Origin: Aphidius gifuensis
Taxonomy: Eukaryota; Arthropoda; Insecta; Hymenoptera; Braconidae
DNA length: 64,000 nt
Assembly: GCF_014905175.1 (NCBI RefSeq)
Contig: NC_057788.1
Span: forward strand, 19,252,154-19,316,153
Reading direction: 5' to 3'
Shown here: positions 23,501 through 38,240 of the stretch, piece after piece
Layout of the letters: every line of letters starts with the position of its first letter
Position numbering within the stretch: position 1 is the first letter of the stretch
Position numbers and translations under genes: made by a program
Notes under the pieces: generated by a model
Database searches by the model: none
What the model was told of the DNA's origin: nothing
Seen by the model: only the letters and a program-made list of their open reading frames with translations

Positions 23501-26500
23501 AGTCGAAATTTAAATGGGAATTTTATTTCTCCGGAGGGCTGACTGATTATTACAACAAAATTTAATTTATCGTAATATAATTAGTCTTGAATAAATGGGA
23601 ATTATATATCTTCGACTAATTATTACAACAAAAGTTAATTTGTCGTAACATAATTAGTCATAGAATTAAAGAGAATTTGATTTATCCGGAGGGCCGACTA
23701 ATTATTACAATAAAAATTAATTTATCGCAAACATAATTAGTCGAATTTTGAATAGGTAATGTATTTTCCCGATGGGCCGACTGATTTTTACAACAAAATT
23801 TATTTTATCGTAACATAATCAGTCCAGGATAAATGGGAATTATTTATTTTTCCGGAGGGCCGACTAATTATTACAATAATAATTAATTTATTATAACATA
23901 ATTAGTCCTGGGATTAAGGGGAATTTTATTTTTCCGAAGGGCTGATTAATTATTACAGCAGAATTTTAATCTACTATAACATAATTAGTCAAAATTTAAA
24001 TGGGAATTATATTTCTCCGGAGGGCCGACTAATTATTACAATAAAAATTAATTTATTATAACATAATTAGTCAAAATTTAAATGGGAATTACATTTCTCC
24101 GAAGAGCCGACTAATTATTAAAACGAAATTTTATTTATCTCAACATAATTAGTCTAGAGTGAATGGGAAATATATATCTTTTCGGTGGGCTGACTAATTA
24201 TTACAACGAAAATTAATTTTCGTAACATAATTAGTCTAAAAATTAAAGGGAATTTCATTTATCGGGAGGGCCGACTGATTATTACAATAGATTTTAATCT
24301 ACTATAACATAATCAGTCAAAATTTAAATGGGAATTATATTTCTCCGGAGGGCCGACTAATTATTACAATAAAAATTAATTTAATATAACATAATTAGTC
24401 AAAATTTGAATGGGAATTTTATTTCTCCGGAGGGCTGTCTGATTATTACAACAAAATTCAATTTATCGTAACATAATCAGTCTAGAATAAATGGAATTAT
24501 ATATCTCTTTCAGGGCTGACTAATTATTACAACAAAAGTTAATTTGTCGTAACATAATTAGTCTTAGAATTAAAGAGAATTTGATTTATCCGGAGGGCCG
24601 ACTAATTATTACAATAAAATTTAATTTATCGCAACATAATTAGTCGAATTTTGAATAGGTAATGTATTTTTCCGATGGGCCGACTGATTTTTACAACAAA
24701 ATTTATTTTATCGTAACATAATCAGTCCAGAATAAATGGGAATTATTTATTTTTCCGGAGGGCCGACTAATTATTACAATAATAATTAATTTATTATAAC
24801 ATAATTAGTCCTGGGATTAAGGGGAATTTTATTTTTCCGAAGGGCTGATTAATTATTACAGCAGAATTTTAATCTACTATAACATAATTAGTCAAAATTT
24901 AAATGGGAATTATATTTCTCCGGAGGGCCGACTAATTATTACAATAAAAATTAATTTATTATAACATAATTAGTCAAAATTTAAATGGGAATTACATTTC
25001 TCCGGAGGGCCGACTGATTATTACAATAAAATTTAATTTATCGCAACATAATTAGTCGAATTTTAAATGGGTAATGTATTTTTCCGAAGGGCCGACTGAT
25101 TTTTACAACAAAATTTAATTTATCGTAACATAATCAGTCTACAATAAATGGGAATCATTTATTTTTCCGGAGGGCCGACTTATTATTACAATAAAAATAA
25201 ATTTATTATAACATAATTAGTCGAATTTTAAATGGGTAATGTATTTTTCCGAAGGGCCGACTGATTATTACAACAAAATTTAATTTATCGTAACATAATC
25301 AGTCTAGAATAAATGGGAATCATTTTTTTTTCGGGAGGGCCGACTTATTATTACAATAAAATATATTTTATTATAACATAATTAGTCCTGGGATTAAGGG
25401 GAATTTTATTTTTCCGGAGGGCTGACTAATTATTACAGCAGAATTTTAATCTACTATAACATAATAAGTCAAAATTTAAATGGGAATTATATTTCTCCGG
25501 AGGGCCGACTAATTATTACAATAAAAATTAATTTATTATAACATAATTAGTCAAAATTTAAATGGGAATTTTATTTCTTCGGAGGGCTGTCTGATTATTA
25601 CAACAAAATTTAATTTATCGTAACATAATCAGTTTAGAATGAATGGGAATTATATATCTCTCCGGTGGGCTGACTAATTATTACAACAAAAATTATTTTG
25701 TCAATAATAGTCTTGGAATTAAGGAATTTGATTTATCGGAGGCCGACTGATTATTACAATAGATTTAATCTACTATAACATAATCAGTCAAAATTTAAAT
25801 GGAAATTTATTTCTTCTGGAGCGCTGACTATTATTACAATAAAAATTAATCGATTATAACATAATAAGTCAAAATTTAAATGGGAATTACATTTCTCCGG
25901 AGGGCCGACTACTTATTACAATAAAATTTAATTTATCGCAACATAATTAGTCGAATTTTGAATAGGTACTGTAGTTTTCTGAAGGGCCGACTGATTATTC
26001 CAACAAAATTTAATTTATCGTAACATAATCAGTCTAGAATAAATGGGAATTATTTATTTTTCCGGAGGGCCGACTAATTATTACAACAAAATTTAATTTG
26101 TCGCAACATAATTAGTCGAATTTTAAATGAGAATTTTATTTTCCGGAGGGCTGACTGATTATTTCAACAAAAATTAATTTGTCGTAACATACTAGTCTTG
26201 AAATTGAAAAGGAATTCGATTTATCAGATTTGCCGACTGATTATTACAACAGATTTTAATCTACTATAACATAATCAGTCAAAAATTTAAATGGGAGATT
26301 TTATCTTCGAACGGAGGGCCGACTAAATATTACAATAAAAATTAATTTATTATAACATAATTAGTCGAATTTTAAATTGGTAATGTATTTTTCCAGAGGG
26401 CCGATTACTTATTACAACAAAATTTAATCCATCGCAACATAATTAGTCTAGAATAAATGGGAATCAATTATTTTTCAAAGGCCGACTAATTATTACAATA

Positions 26501-29500
26501 AAAATTAATTTATTATAACATAGGTAGTCAAAATTTAAATGGGAATTTTATTTCTCGGAGGGCTGTCTGATTATTACAACAAAATTTAATTTGTCGTAAC
26601 ATAATCAGTCTAGAATAAATGGAATTATATATCTCTTTCAGGGCTGACTAATTATTACAACAAAAAGTTAATTTGTCGTAACATAATTAGTCTTGGAATT
26701 AAAAGAGAATTTGATTTATCCGAGAGGGCCGACTGATTATTACAATAGATTTTAATCTACTATAACATAATCAGTCAAAATTTAAATGGGAGCTTTTTTC
26801 TGGAAGGGCCGACTAAATACTACAATAAAATTTAATTTATCGCAACATAATTAGTCAAATTTTGAATAGGTAATGTATTTTTCCGATGGGCCGACTGATT
26901 TTCACAACAAAATTTAATTTATCGTAACATAATCAGTCTAGAATAAATGGGAATTATTTATTTTTCCGGAGGGCCGACTAATTATTACAATAATAATTAA
27001 TTTATTATAACATAATTAGTCCTGGGATTAAGGGGAATTTTATTTTTTCGGAGGGCTGATTAATTATTACAGCAGAATTTTAATCTACTATAACATAATT
27101 AGTCAAAATTTAAATGGGAATTATATTTCTCCGGAGGGCCGACTAATTATTACAATAAAAATTAATTTATTATAACATAATTAGTCAAAATTTAAATGGG
27201 AATTACATTTCTCCGGAGGGCCGACTAATTATTACAATAAAATATATTTTATTATAACATAATTAGTCCTGGGATTAAGGGGAATTTTATTTTTCCGGAG
27301 GGCTGACTAATTATTACAGCAGAATTTTAATCTACTATAACATAATAAGTCAAAATTTAAATGGGAATTATATTTCTCCGGAGGGCCGACTAATTATTAC
27401 AATAAAAATTAATTTATTGTAACATAATTAGTCAAAATTTAAATGGGAATTTTATTTCTTCGGAGGGCTGTCTGATTATTACAACAAAATTTAATTTATC
27501 GTAACATAATCAGTTTAGAATGAATGGGAATTATATATCTCTCCGGTGGGCTGACTAATTATTACAACAAAAATTAATTTGTCGTAACATAATTAGTCTT
27601 GGAATTAAAAGGAATTTGATTTATCTTGAGGGCCGACTGATTATTACAATAGATTTGAATCTACTATAACATAATCAGTCAAAATTTAAATGGGAATTTT
27701 ATTTCTCTGGAGCGCTGACTAATTATTACAATAAAAATTAATCGATTATAACATAATTAGTCAAAATTTAAATGGGAATTACATTTCTCCGGAGGGCCGA
27801 CTAATTATTACAACAAAATTCAATTTATCGTCACATAATCAGTCTAGAATAAATGGGAATTATATATCTCTCTGGTGGGCTGACTAATTATTACAACAAA
27901 AGTTAATTTGTCGTAACATAATTAGTCTTAGAATTAAAGAGAATTTGATTTATCCGGAGGGCCGACTAATTATTACAATAAAATTCAATTTATCGCAACA
28001 TAATTAGTCGAATTTTGAATAGGTAATGTATTTTTCCGATGGGCCGACTGATTTTTACAACAAAATTTATTTTATCGTAACATAATCAGTCCAGGATAAA
28101 TGGGAATTATTTATTTTTCCGGAGGGCCGACTAATTATTACAATAATAATTAATTTATTATAACATAATTAGTCCTGGGATTAAGGGGAATTTTATTTTT
28201 CCGAAGGGCTGATTAATTATTACAGCAGAATTTTAATCTACTATAACATAATTAGTCAAAATTTAAATGGGAATTATATTTCTCCGGAGGGCCGACTAAT
28301 TATTACAATAAAAATTAATTTATTATAACATAATTAGTCAAAATTTAAATGGAAATTACATTTCTCCGGAGGGCCGACTGATTATTACAATAAAATTTAA
28401 TTTATCGCAACATAATTAGTCGAATTTTGAATAGGTAATGTATTTTTCCGATGGGCCGACTGATTTTTACAACAAAATTTAATTTATCGTAACATAATCA
28501 GTCTAGAATAAATGGGAATCATTTATTTTTCCGGAGGGCCGACTAATTATTACAATAATAATTAATTTATTATAACATAATTAGTCCTGGGATTAAGGGG
28601 AATTTTATTTTTCCGGAGGGCTGATTAATTATTACAGCAGAATTTTAATCTACTATAACATAATTAGTCAAAATTCAAATGGGAGCTTTATTTTTCAGAA
28701 GGGCCGACTAAATATTACAATAGAAATTAATTTATTATAACATAATTAGTCAAAATTTAAATGGGAATTACATTTCTCCGAAGAGCCGACTAATTATTAA
28801 AACGAAATTTTATTTATCTCAACATAATTAGTCTAGAGTGAATGGGAAATATATATCTTTTCGGTGGGCTGACTAATTATTACAACGAAAATTAATTTTC
28901 GTAACATAATTAGTCTAAAAATTAAAGGGAATTTCATTTATCGGGAGGGCCAACTGATTATTACAATAGATTTTAATCTACTATAACATAATCAGTCAAA
29001 ATTTAAATGGGAATTATATTTCTCCGGAGGGCCGATTAATTATTACAATAAAAATTAATTTAATATAACATAATTAGTCAAAATTTGAATGGGAATTTTA
29101 TTTCTCCGGAGGGCTGTCTGATTATTACAACAAAATTCAATTTATCGTAACATAATCAGTCTAGAATAAATGGGAATTATATATCTCTCTGGTGGGCTGA
29201 CTAATTATTACAACAAAAGTTAATTTGTCGTAACATAATTAGTCTTAGAATTAAAGAGAATTTGATTTATCCGGAGGGCCGACTAATTATTACAATAAAA
29301 TTTAATTTATCGCAACATAATTAGTCGAATTTTGAATAGGTAATGTATTTTTCCGATGGGCCGACTGATTTTTACAACAAAATTTATTTTATCGTAACAT
29401 AATCAGTCCAGAATAAATGGGAATTATTTATTTTTCCGGAGGGCCGACTAATTATTACAATAATAATTAATTTATTATAACATAATTAGTCCTGGGATTA

Positions 29501-32500
29501 AGGGGAATTTTATTTTTCCGAAGGGCTGATTAATTATTACAGCAGAATTTTAATCTACTATAACATAATTAGTCAAAATTTAAATGGGAATTATATTTCT
29601 CCGGAGGGCCGACTAATTATTACAATAAAAATTAATTTATTATAACATAATTAGTCAAAATTTAAATGGGAATTACATTTCTCCGGAGGGCCGACTGATT
29701 ATTACAATAAAATTTAATTTATCGCAACATAATTAGTCGAATTTTAAATGGGTAATGTATTTTTCCGAAGGGCCGACTGATTTTTACAACAAAATTTAAT
29801 TTATCGTAACATAATCAGTCTACAATAAATGGGAATCATTTATTTTTCCGGAGGGCCGACTTATTATTACAATAAAAATAAATTTATTATAACATAATTA
29901 GTCGAATTTTAAATGGGTAATGTATTTTTCCGAAGGGCCGACTGATTATTACAACAAAATTTAATTCGTCGCAACATGATCAGTCTAGAATAAATGGGAA
30001 ATATTTATTTTTCCGGAGGGCCGACTAATTATTACAATAAAATATATTTTATTATAACATAATTAGTCCTGGGATTAAGGGGAATTTTATTTTTCCGGAG
30101 GGCTGACTAATTATTACAGCAGAATTTTAATCTACTATAACATAATAAGTCAAAATTTAAATGGGAATTATATTTCTCCGGAGGGCCGACTAATTATTAC
30201 AATAAAAATTAATTTATTATAACATAATTAGTCAAAATTTAAATGGGAATTTTATTTCTTCGGAGGGCTGTCTGATTATTACAACAAAATTTAATTTATC
30301 GTAACATAATCAGTTTAGAATGAATGGGAATTATATATCTCTCCGGTGGGCTGACTAATTATTACAACAAAAATTAATTTGTCGTAACATAATTAGTCTT
30401 GGAATTAAAAGGAATTTGATTTATCGGGAGGGCCGACTGATTATTACAATAGATTTGAATCTACTATAACATAATCAGTCAAAATTTAAATGGGAATTTT
30501 ATTTCTCTGGAGCGCTGACTAATTATTACAATAAAAATTAATCGATTATAACATAATTAGTCAAAATTTAAATGGGAATTACATTTCTCCGGAGGGCCGA
30601 CTACTTATTACAATAAAATTTAATTTATCGCAACATAATTAGTCGAATTTTGAATAGGTAATGTAGTTTTCTGAAGGGCCGACTGATTATTCCAACAAAA
30701 TTTAATTCATCGTAACATAATCAGTCGAGAATAAATGGGAATTATTTATTTTCCCGGAGGGCCGACCAACTATTACAATAAAAATTAATTTATTATAAGA
30801 TAATTAGTCAGAATTTAAATGGGAATTTTATTTCTCCGGAGGGCTGACTGATTATTTCAACAAAAATTAATTTGTCGTAACATAATTAGTCTTGAAATTG
30901 AAAGGAATTCGATTTATCAGGACGGCCGACTGATTATTACAATAGATTTTAATCTACTATAACATAATCAGTCAAAATTTAAATGGGAGCTTTATTTCTC
31001 CGAACGGCCGACTAAATATTACAATAAAAATTAATTTATTATAACATAATTAGTCGAATTTTAAATTGGTAATGTATTTTTCCAGAGGGCCGACTAATTA
31101 CTACAACAAAATTTAATCCATCGCAACATAATTAGTCTAGAATAAATGGGAATTAATTATTTTTTCAAAGGGCCGACTAATTATTACAATAAAAATTAAT
31201 TTATTATGACATAGGTAGTCAAAATTTAAATGGGAATTTTATTTCTCCGGAGGGCTGTCTGATTATTACAACAAAATTTAATTTGTCGTAACATAATCAG
31301 TCTAGAATAAATGGGAATTATATATCTCTCTGGTGGGCTGACTAATTATTACAACAAAAGTTAATTTGTCGTAACATAATTAGTCTTGGAATTAAAGAGA
31401 ATTTGATTTATCCGGAGGGCCGACTGATTATTACAATAGATTTTAATCTACTATAACATAATCAGTCAAAATTTAAATGGGAGCTTTATTTCTCCGAAGG
31501 GCCGACTAAATACTACAATAAAATTTAATTTATCGCAACATAATTAGTCAAATTTTGAATAGGTAATGTATTTTTCCGATGGGCCGACTGATTTTCACAA
31601 CAAAATTTAATTTATCGTAACATAATCAGTCTAGAATAAATGGGAATTATTTATTTTTCCGGAGGGCCGACTAATTATTACAATAATAATTAATTTATTA
31701 TAACATAATTAGTCCTGGGATTAAGGGGAATTTTTTTTTTTCGGAGGGCTGATTAATTATTACAGCAGAATTTTAATCTACTATAACATAATTAGTCAAA
31801 ATTTAAATGGGAATTATATTTCTCCGGAGGGCCGACTAATTATTACAATAAAAATTAATTTATTATAACATAATTAGTCAAAATTTAAATGGGAATTACA
31901 TTTCTCCGGAGGGCCGACTAATTATGACAATAAAAATTATTTTATTATAACATAATTAGTCCTGGGATTGAAGGGAATTTTATTTTTCCGGAGGGCTGAC
32001 TAATTATTACAGCAGAATTTTAATCTTCTATAACATAATTAGTCAAAATTTAAATGGGAATTATATTTTGACTAATTATTACAATAAAAATTAATTTATT
32101 GTAACATAATTAGTCAAAATTTAAATGGGAATTTTATTTCTTCGGAGGGCTGTCTGATTATTACAACAAAATTTAATTTATCGTAACATAATCAGTTTAG
32201 AATGAATGGGAATTATATATCTCTCCGGTGGGCTGACTAATTATTACAACAAAAATTAATTTGTCGTAACATAATTAGTCTTGGAATTAAAAGGAATTTG
32301 ATTTATCTTGAGGGCCGACTGATTATTACAATAGATTTGAATCTACTATAACATAATCAGTCAAAATTTAAATGGGAATTTTATTTCTCTGGAGCGCTGA
32401 CTAATTATTACAATAAAAATTAATCGATTATAACATAATTAGTCAAAATTTAAATGGGAATTACATTTCTCCGGAGGGCCGACTAATTATTACAACAAAA

Positions 32501-35500
32501 TTTAATTTATCGTAACATAATCAGTCTAGAATAAATGGGAATTATTTATTTTTCCGGAGGGCCGACTAACTATGACAATAAAAATTAATTTATTATAACA
32601 TAATTAGTCAAAATTTAAATGGGAATTTTATTTCTCCGGAGGGCTGACTGATTATTTCAATAAAATTTAATTTATCGTAACATAATCAGTCTGGAATGAA
32701 TGGGAATTATATATCTCTCCGGTGGGCTGACTAATTATCACAACAAAAATTAATTTGTCGTAACATAATTAGTCTTGGAATTAAAAGGAATTCGATTTAT
32801 CAGGAGGGCCGACTGATTATTACAACAAAATTCAATTTATCGCAACATAATTAGTCGAATTTTAAATGGGTAATGTATTTTTCCGAAGGGCCGACTGATT
32901 ATTACAACCAAATTTAATCCATCGCAACATAATTAGTCTAGAATAAATGGGAATTATTTATTTTTCCAAAGGGCCGACTAATTATTACAATAAAAATTAA
33001 TTTATTATAACATAGTCAAAATTTAAATGGGAATTTTATTTCTCCGGAGGGCTGTCTGATTATTACAACAAAATTTAATTTGTCGTAACATAATCAGTCT
33101 AGAATGAATAGGAATTATATATCTCTCCGGTGGGCTGACTAATTATTACAACAAAAATTAATTTTCGTAACATAATTAGTTTTGGAATTAAAGGGATATT
33201 TGATTTATCAGGAGGGCCGACTGATTATTACAATAGATTTTAATCTACTATAACATAATTAGTCAAAATTCAAATGGGAGCTTTATTTTTCCGAAGGGCC
33301 GACTAAATATTACAATAGAAATTAATTTATTATAACATAATTAGTCAAAATTTAAATGGGAATTACATTTCTCCGAAGAGCCGACTAATTATTAAAACGA
33401 AATTTTATTTATCTCAACATAATTAGTCTAGAGTGAATGGGAAATATATATCTTTTCGGTGGGCTGACTAATTATTACAACGAAAATTAATTTTCGTAAC
33501 ATAATTAGTCTAAAAATTAAAGGGAATTTCATTTATCGGGAGGGCCGACTGATTATTACAATAGATTTTAATCTACTATAACATAATCAGTCAAAATTTA
33601 AATGGGAATTATATTTCTCCGGAGGGCCGACTAATTATTACAATAAAAATTAATTTAATATAACATAATTAGTCAAAATTTGAATGGGAATTTTATTTCT
33701 CCGGAGGGCTGTCTGATTATTACAACAAAATTCAATTTATCGTAACATAATCAGTCTAGAATAAATGGGAATTATATATCTCTCTGGTGGGCTGACTAAT
33801 TATTACAACAAAAGTTAATTTGTCGTAACATAATTAGTCTTAGAATTAAAGAGAATTTGATTTATCCGGAGGGTCGACTGATTATTACAATAGATTTTAA
33901 TCTACTATAACATAATCAGTCAAAATTTAAATGGGAGCTTTATTTCTCCGAAGGGCCGACTAAGTACTACAATAAAAATCATTTTATTATAAGATAATGA
34001 GTGCTGGGATTAAGGGGAATTTTATTTTTCCGGAGGGCCGACTAATTATTACAATAAAATTTAATTTATCGCAACATAATTAGTCGAATTTTGAATAGGT
34101 AATGTATTTTTCCGATGGGCCGACTGATTTTTACAACAAAATTTAATTTATCGTAACATAATCAGTCTAGAATAAATGGGAATTATTTATTTTTCCGGAG
34201 GGCCGACTAATTATTACAATAATAATTAATTTATTATAACATAATTAGTCCTGGGATTAAGGGGAATTTTATTTTTCCGGAGGGCTGATTAATTATTACA
34301 GCAGAATTTTAATTTACTATAACATAATTAGTCAAAATTTAAATGGGAATTATATTTCTCCGGAGGGCCGACTAATTATTACAATAAAAATTAATTTATC
34401 GCAACATAATTAGTCGAATTTTAAATGGGTAATGTATTTTTCCGAAGGGCCGACTGATTTTTACAACAAAATTTAATTTATCGTAACATAATCAGTCTAG
34501 AATAAATGGGAATCATTTATTTTTCCGGAGGGCCGACTTATTATTACAATAAAAATTAATTTATTATAACATAATTAGTCGAATTTTAAATGGGTAATGT
34601 ATTTTTCCGAAGGGCCGACTGATTATTACAACAAAATTTAATTCGTCGCAACATGATCAGTCTAGAATAAATGGGAAATATTTATTTTTCCGGAGGGCCG
34701 ACTAATTATTACAATAAAATATATTTTATTATAACATAATTAGTCCTGGGATTAAGGGGAATTTTATTTTTCCGGAGGGCTGATTAATTATTACAGCAGA
34801 ATTTTAATCTACTATAACATAATTAGTCAAAATTTAAATGGGAATTATATTTCTCCGGAGGGCCAACTAATTATTACAATAAAAATTAATTTATTATAAC
34901 ATAATTAGTCAAAATTTAAATGGGAATGTTATTTCTTCGGAGGGCTGTCTGATTATTACAACAAAATTTAATTTATCGTAACATAATCAGTTTAGAATGA
35001 ATGGGAATTATATATCTCTCCGGTGGGCTGACTAATTTTTACAACAAAAATTAATTTGTCGTAACATAATTAGTCTTGGAATTAAAAGGAATTTGATTTA
35101 TCGGGAGGGCCGACTGATTATTACAATAGATTTGAATCTACTATAACATAATCAGTCAAAATTTAAATGGGAATTTTATTTCTCTGGAGCGCTGACTAAT
35201 TATTACAATAAAAATTAATTGATTATAACATAATTAGTCAAAATTTAGATGGGAATTACATTTCTCCGGAGGGCCGACTAATTATTACAATAAAATTTAA
35301 TTTATCGCAACATAATTAGTCGAATTTTGAATAGGTGATGTATTTTTCCGATGGGCCGACTGATTTTTACAACAAAATTTAATTTATCGTAACATAATCA
35401 GTCTAGAATAAATGGGAATCATTTATTTTTTCGGAGGGCCGACTAATTATTACAATAATAATTAATTTATTATAACATAATTGGTCCTGGGATTAAGGGG

Positions 35501-36447
35501 AATTTTATTATCCCGGAGGGCTGATTAATTATTACAGCAGAATTTTAATCTACTATAACATAATTAGTCAAAATTTAAATGGGAATTATATTTCTCCGGA
35601 GGGCCGACTAATTATTACAACAAAAATTAATTTATTATAACATAATTAGTCAAAATTTAAATGGGAATTTTATTTCTTCGGAGGGCTGTCTGATTATTAC
35701 ATTAAAATTTAATTTATCCCAACATAATCAGTTTAGAATGAATGGGAATTATATATCTCTCCGGTGGGCTGACTAATTATTACAACAAAAATTAATTTGT
35801 CGTAACATAATTAGTCTTGGAATTAAAAGGAATTTGATTTATCGGGAGGGCCGACTAATTATTACAATAATAATTAATTTATTATAACATAATTAGTCCT
35901 GGGATTAAGGGGAATTTCATTTTTCCGGAGTGCTGATCAATTATTACAGCAGAATTTTAATCTACTATATTATAATTAGTCAAAATGTAAATGGGAATTA
36001 TATTTCCCCGGAGGGCCGACTAATTATTACAATTAAAATTGATTTATTATAACATAATTAATCGAATTTTAAATGGGTAATGCATTTTTCTGATGGGCCG
36101 ACTGATTATTACAACAAAATCTAATTTATCGTAACATAATCAGTCTAGAATGAATGGGAATTAAATATCTCTCCGGATGGCTGACTAATTATTACAACAA
36201 AAATTAATTTATCGTAACATAATTAGTCTTGGAATTAAAAGGAAATTTATTTATCGGGAGGGCCGACTGATTATTACAATAGATTTTAATCTACTATAAC
36301 ATAATCATTCAAAATTTAAATGGGAATTTTATTTCTCCGGAGCGCCGACTAATTATTACAATAAAAATTAATTTTCTATAACATAATCAGTCAAAATTTA
36401 AATGGGAATTACATTTCTCCGGAAGGCCGACTAATTAGTACAACGAA

Positions 36448-36486
<39 letters not shown>

Positions 36487-36500
36487 ATGTGAATTATTTA
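20580..36500. repeat. Higher-order repeat of about 4.68 kb within the satellite
   Basis: The subtype marker CCTGGGATTAAGGGG in the same ordered context of neighbours (ATATATTTTATTATAAC before, CTGACTAATTATTACAGCAG or its variant after, then a TTCTTCGG-tailed unit) occurs at 20663, 25387, 30068 and 34745. The spacings are 4724, 4681 and 4677 bases, about 57 monomers. A second marker, AAGAGCCGACTAATTATTAA, is spaced 4.6-4.7 kb apart at about 24100, 28785 and 33374. A related block recurs at an offset of about 1.88 kb within each period. The latest copies are nearly identical over long stretches. Confidence 0.85.
36445..36488. repeat. AAAT microsatellite inside a satellite monomer
   Basis: About ten perfect copies of ATAA replace the middle of one of the last satellite monomers, three bases after TACAACG. 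It marks the decaying right edge of the array. Confidence 0.95.
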
Positions 36501-36579
36501 TTTTTCCGGAGGGCCGACTGATTATTACAATAAAAATTTAATTTATCGCAACATATTTAGTCTTAAATAAATGGGATTG

Positions 36580-37280
36580 TAACTAAGGTTCCGGGATGAC
36601 TCGCCGATGGACATAGTTTTTTTTTTTTATATTTTTATCATTATTAATAGATATAGAATCCATTTACAGGGGAAATCGTAAATAAAATAACGGGTCAATA
36701 GTGGGGGGTCGCCTATACACATTTAATTTTATAGTGGGGATTTTAGTATAACAGTAAATGAGTGGGGGCGTGCGCGATATATATATATTTTTTTTTTTTC
36801 TTTTTTTTTTTAACGGGGCATATCAACGAATTTTATAGTAGTGGGGGGGGGGGGGGGAATTGGTGTGGGGTTACAAGTTTACGATTTTTGGGTGGAAATA
36901 TATGTGGCAGGAACTAATTAAAATTTTTTTTTTTTTGTGTGTGGTAAAAGTATTAAATCTGGTAATCTTACCTTATTACGATGACAATATGAATGCACCA
37001 AAATATAATGTGTCGTAATCCTAATATCTTTTCCCTCAACCAGTTTATTTTCCTTCACGTAAATCCCTTTGTCCCGATGTAGCCTCTTGGATAACCTCTT
37101 GGTGTCACCAATCCTCCCATAACCCAATACAACCCTCACTAAATCCTCTCTTCCTTTCTCTCTCCTTTTTTTTTCACTATTACGCAACGCGCACACAACC
37201 TGAATATTATAATTTTTTTTTTTTTATATCAAACTCAACTTACTCGCAAGAGTTAAGCTTATTTATCATTATTATTAATT
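36580..37280. other. Low-complexity DNA with G-rich tracts
   Basis: Beyond the satellite the sequence has GTGGGGG-type words and one uninterrupted run of 15 G (36843-36857), with T runs of 10-18. A minus-strand open frame at 36918-37196 has no recognisable domain and lies in low-complexity sequence; I do not call it a gene. Confidence 0.6.
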
Positions 37281-38240
37281 ATTATATATTATTTTTTTTT
37301 TCTCTTTCTAAATACTCCACACACAACTTGCAATCCTTTTTTTTTTCTTCTTTTTCTACCAACTGTAATGAACCTCTCGTGAATTCGTGATACTTTATAA
37401 TATTCACTATAGGTTCAAATACCAAAATGTTAAAACTTGTTGCCGGCTCAGTTCTGGTAGGTGGTTCGGGGTTCTCCAATTAATAAAATAATGCAAATCA
37501 ATTAAAATTACAGTGTTTATTATTGACAATCAATTACTCAAAATCTTCGTAACTCGTCCAGTACGTTAAATTAGACAGCTTTACAATTTCAATTATTCAA
37601 TTCTATTATTCTATTATTTCAATTACCCAATTTAATAACCCAATTTAATTATCAAATTATAATATTCAATTATCCAATTACAACATTCAATTATACCAAA
37701 TTTTACTTGACTTTACTCGTAGTTTCGTGGTTTCTTGATATCTTGAATCTCCGCGATGTACGTGCCCAAGATCCCGTGGTTTCGTGGTTTTGTGAGTCCC
37801 CGCGGTGCACGCGCCCTGGATCTCACTTCTGGTCTAGTTAACTCTTTTTCCTTAATTACTCATACCCCGTTCCCAGTGGTAATCGTAATTAATTGTAGGC
37901 AGTCCGTTGCCGGTACTACCACCTGGTCTAATTGTAGTCCGTTGCCAGTACTACTTCTTACTCTAATTTGTAGTCCGTTGCCAGTACTACCACATTCTCT
38001 CTTATACACACACTTTAGAACAATATCGTGGGGGTAAGCGGGCATACCACAATTTGCCGCTCTGGGGGTCTCTGTACATGCCACCGTTTCCAGTTGGCGA
38101 AGAGCTAAAACCAAAGCATTTAATACGTACAAAAAATAGCCAACTTTTCCTTGCTACGCTCCCGGTTAAGCAAAGCGTGTATACTGGGCGGCTGTGAAAA
38201 AGCCAAACGGTGCGTAGCCCTCTGGCGTCAGTCACCCAAA
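37281..38240. other. Possible decayed LTR-type sequence, minus strand
   Basis: The block is GC-richer than its surroundings. On the minus strand it contains AATAAACACTG (37520) and then TTGGAGAACCCCGAACC near 37470, which recalls the LTR end plus primer-site region of retrotransposons. No pairing LTR, primer match or retroviral frame was found, so the identification is weak. Short open frames on both strands show no known domain. Confidence 0.25.
37895..37996. repeat. Three tandem copies of about 36 bp
   Basis: AGTCCGTTGCC-GTACTAC begins at 37901, 37936 and 37972. The first copy differs most (CGGTACTACC). Confidence 0.85.

Larger units (their letters stand above)
14752..36579. repeat. 82-bp AT-rich satellite array, about 265 monomers
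   Basis: Consecutive monomers at 20531 and 20613 give a period of 82 bp. Each monomer runs GGGCCGACTAATTATTACAA, an AT core, TAACATAATTAGTC, an AAATGGGAATT segment, then TCTCCGGA. Half of it is a dyad: GACTAATTAT pairs with ATAATTAGTC, with an inner stem between. Several subtypes differ in the tail (AAAATTTAAATG, TAGAATAAATG, TTGGAATTAAAAG, CGAATTTTAAATG, CCTGGGATTAAGG). No frame of any length is open. Copies in the left quarter carry more small deletions than those after about 20.4 kb. Size, AT content and dyads fit a centromeric or pericentromeric satellite; that role is inferred. Confidence 0.97.

Noticed and set aside
14752..36579. CRISPR array
   Set aside because: The 82-bp units are contiguous with no unique spacers, in eukaryotic DNA, and variation is spread along the whole unit.
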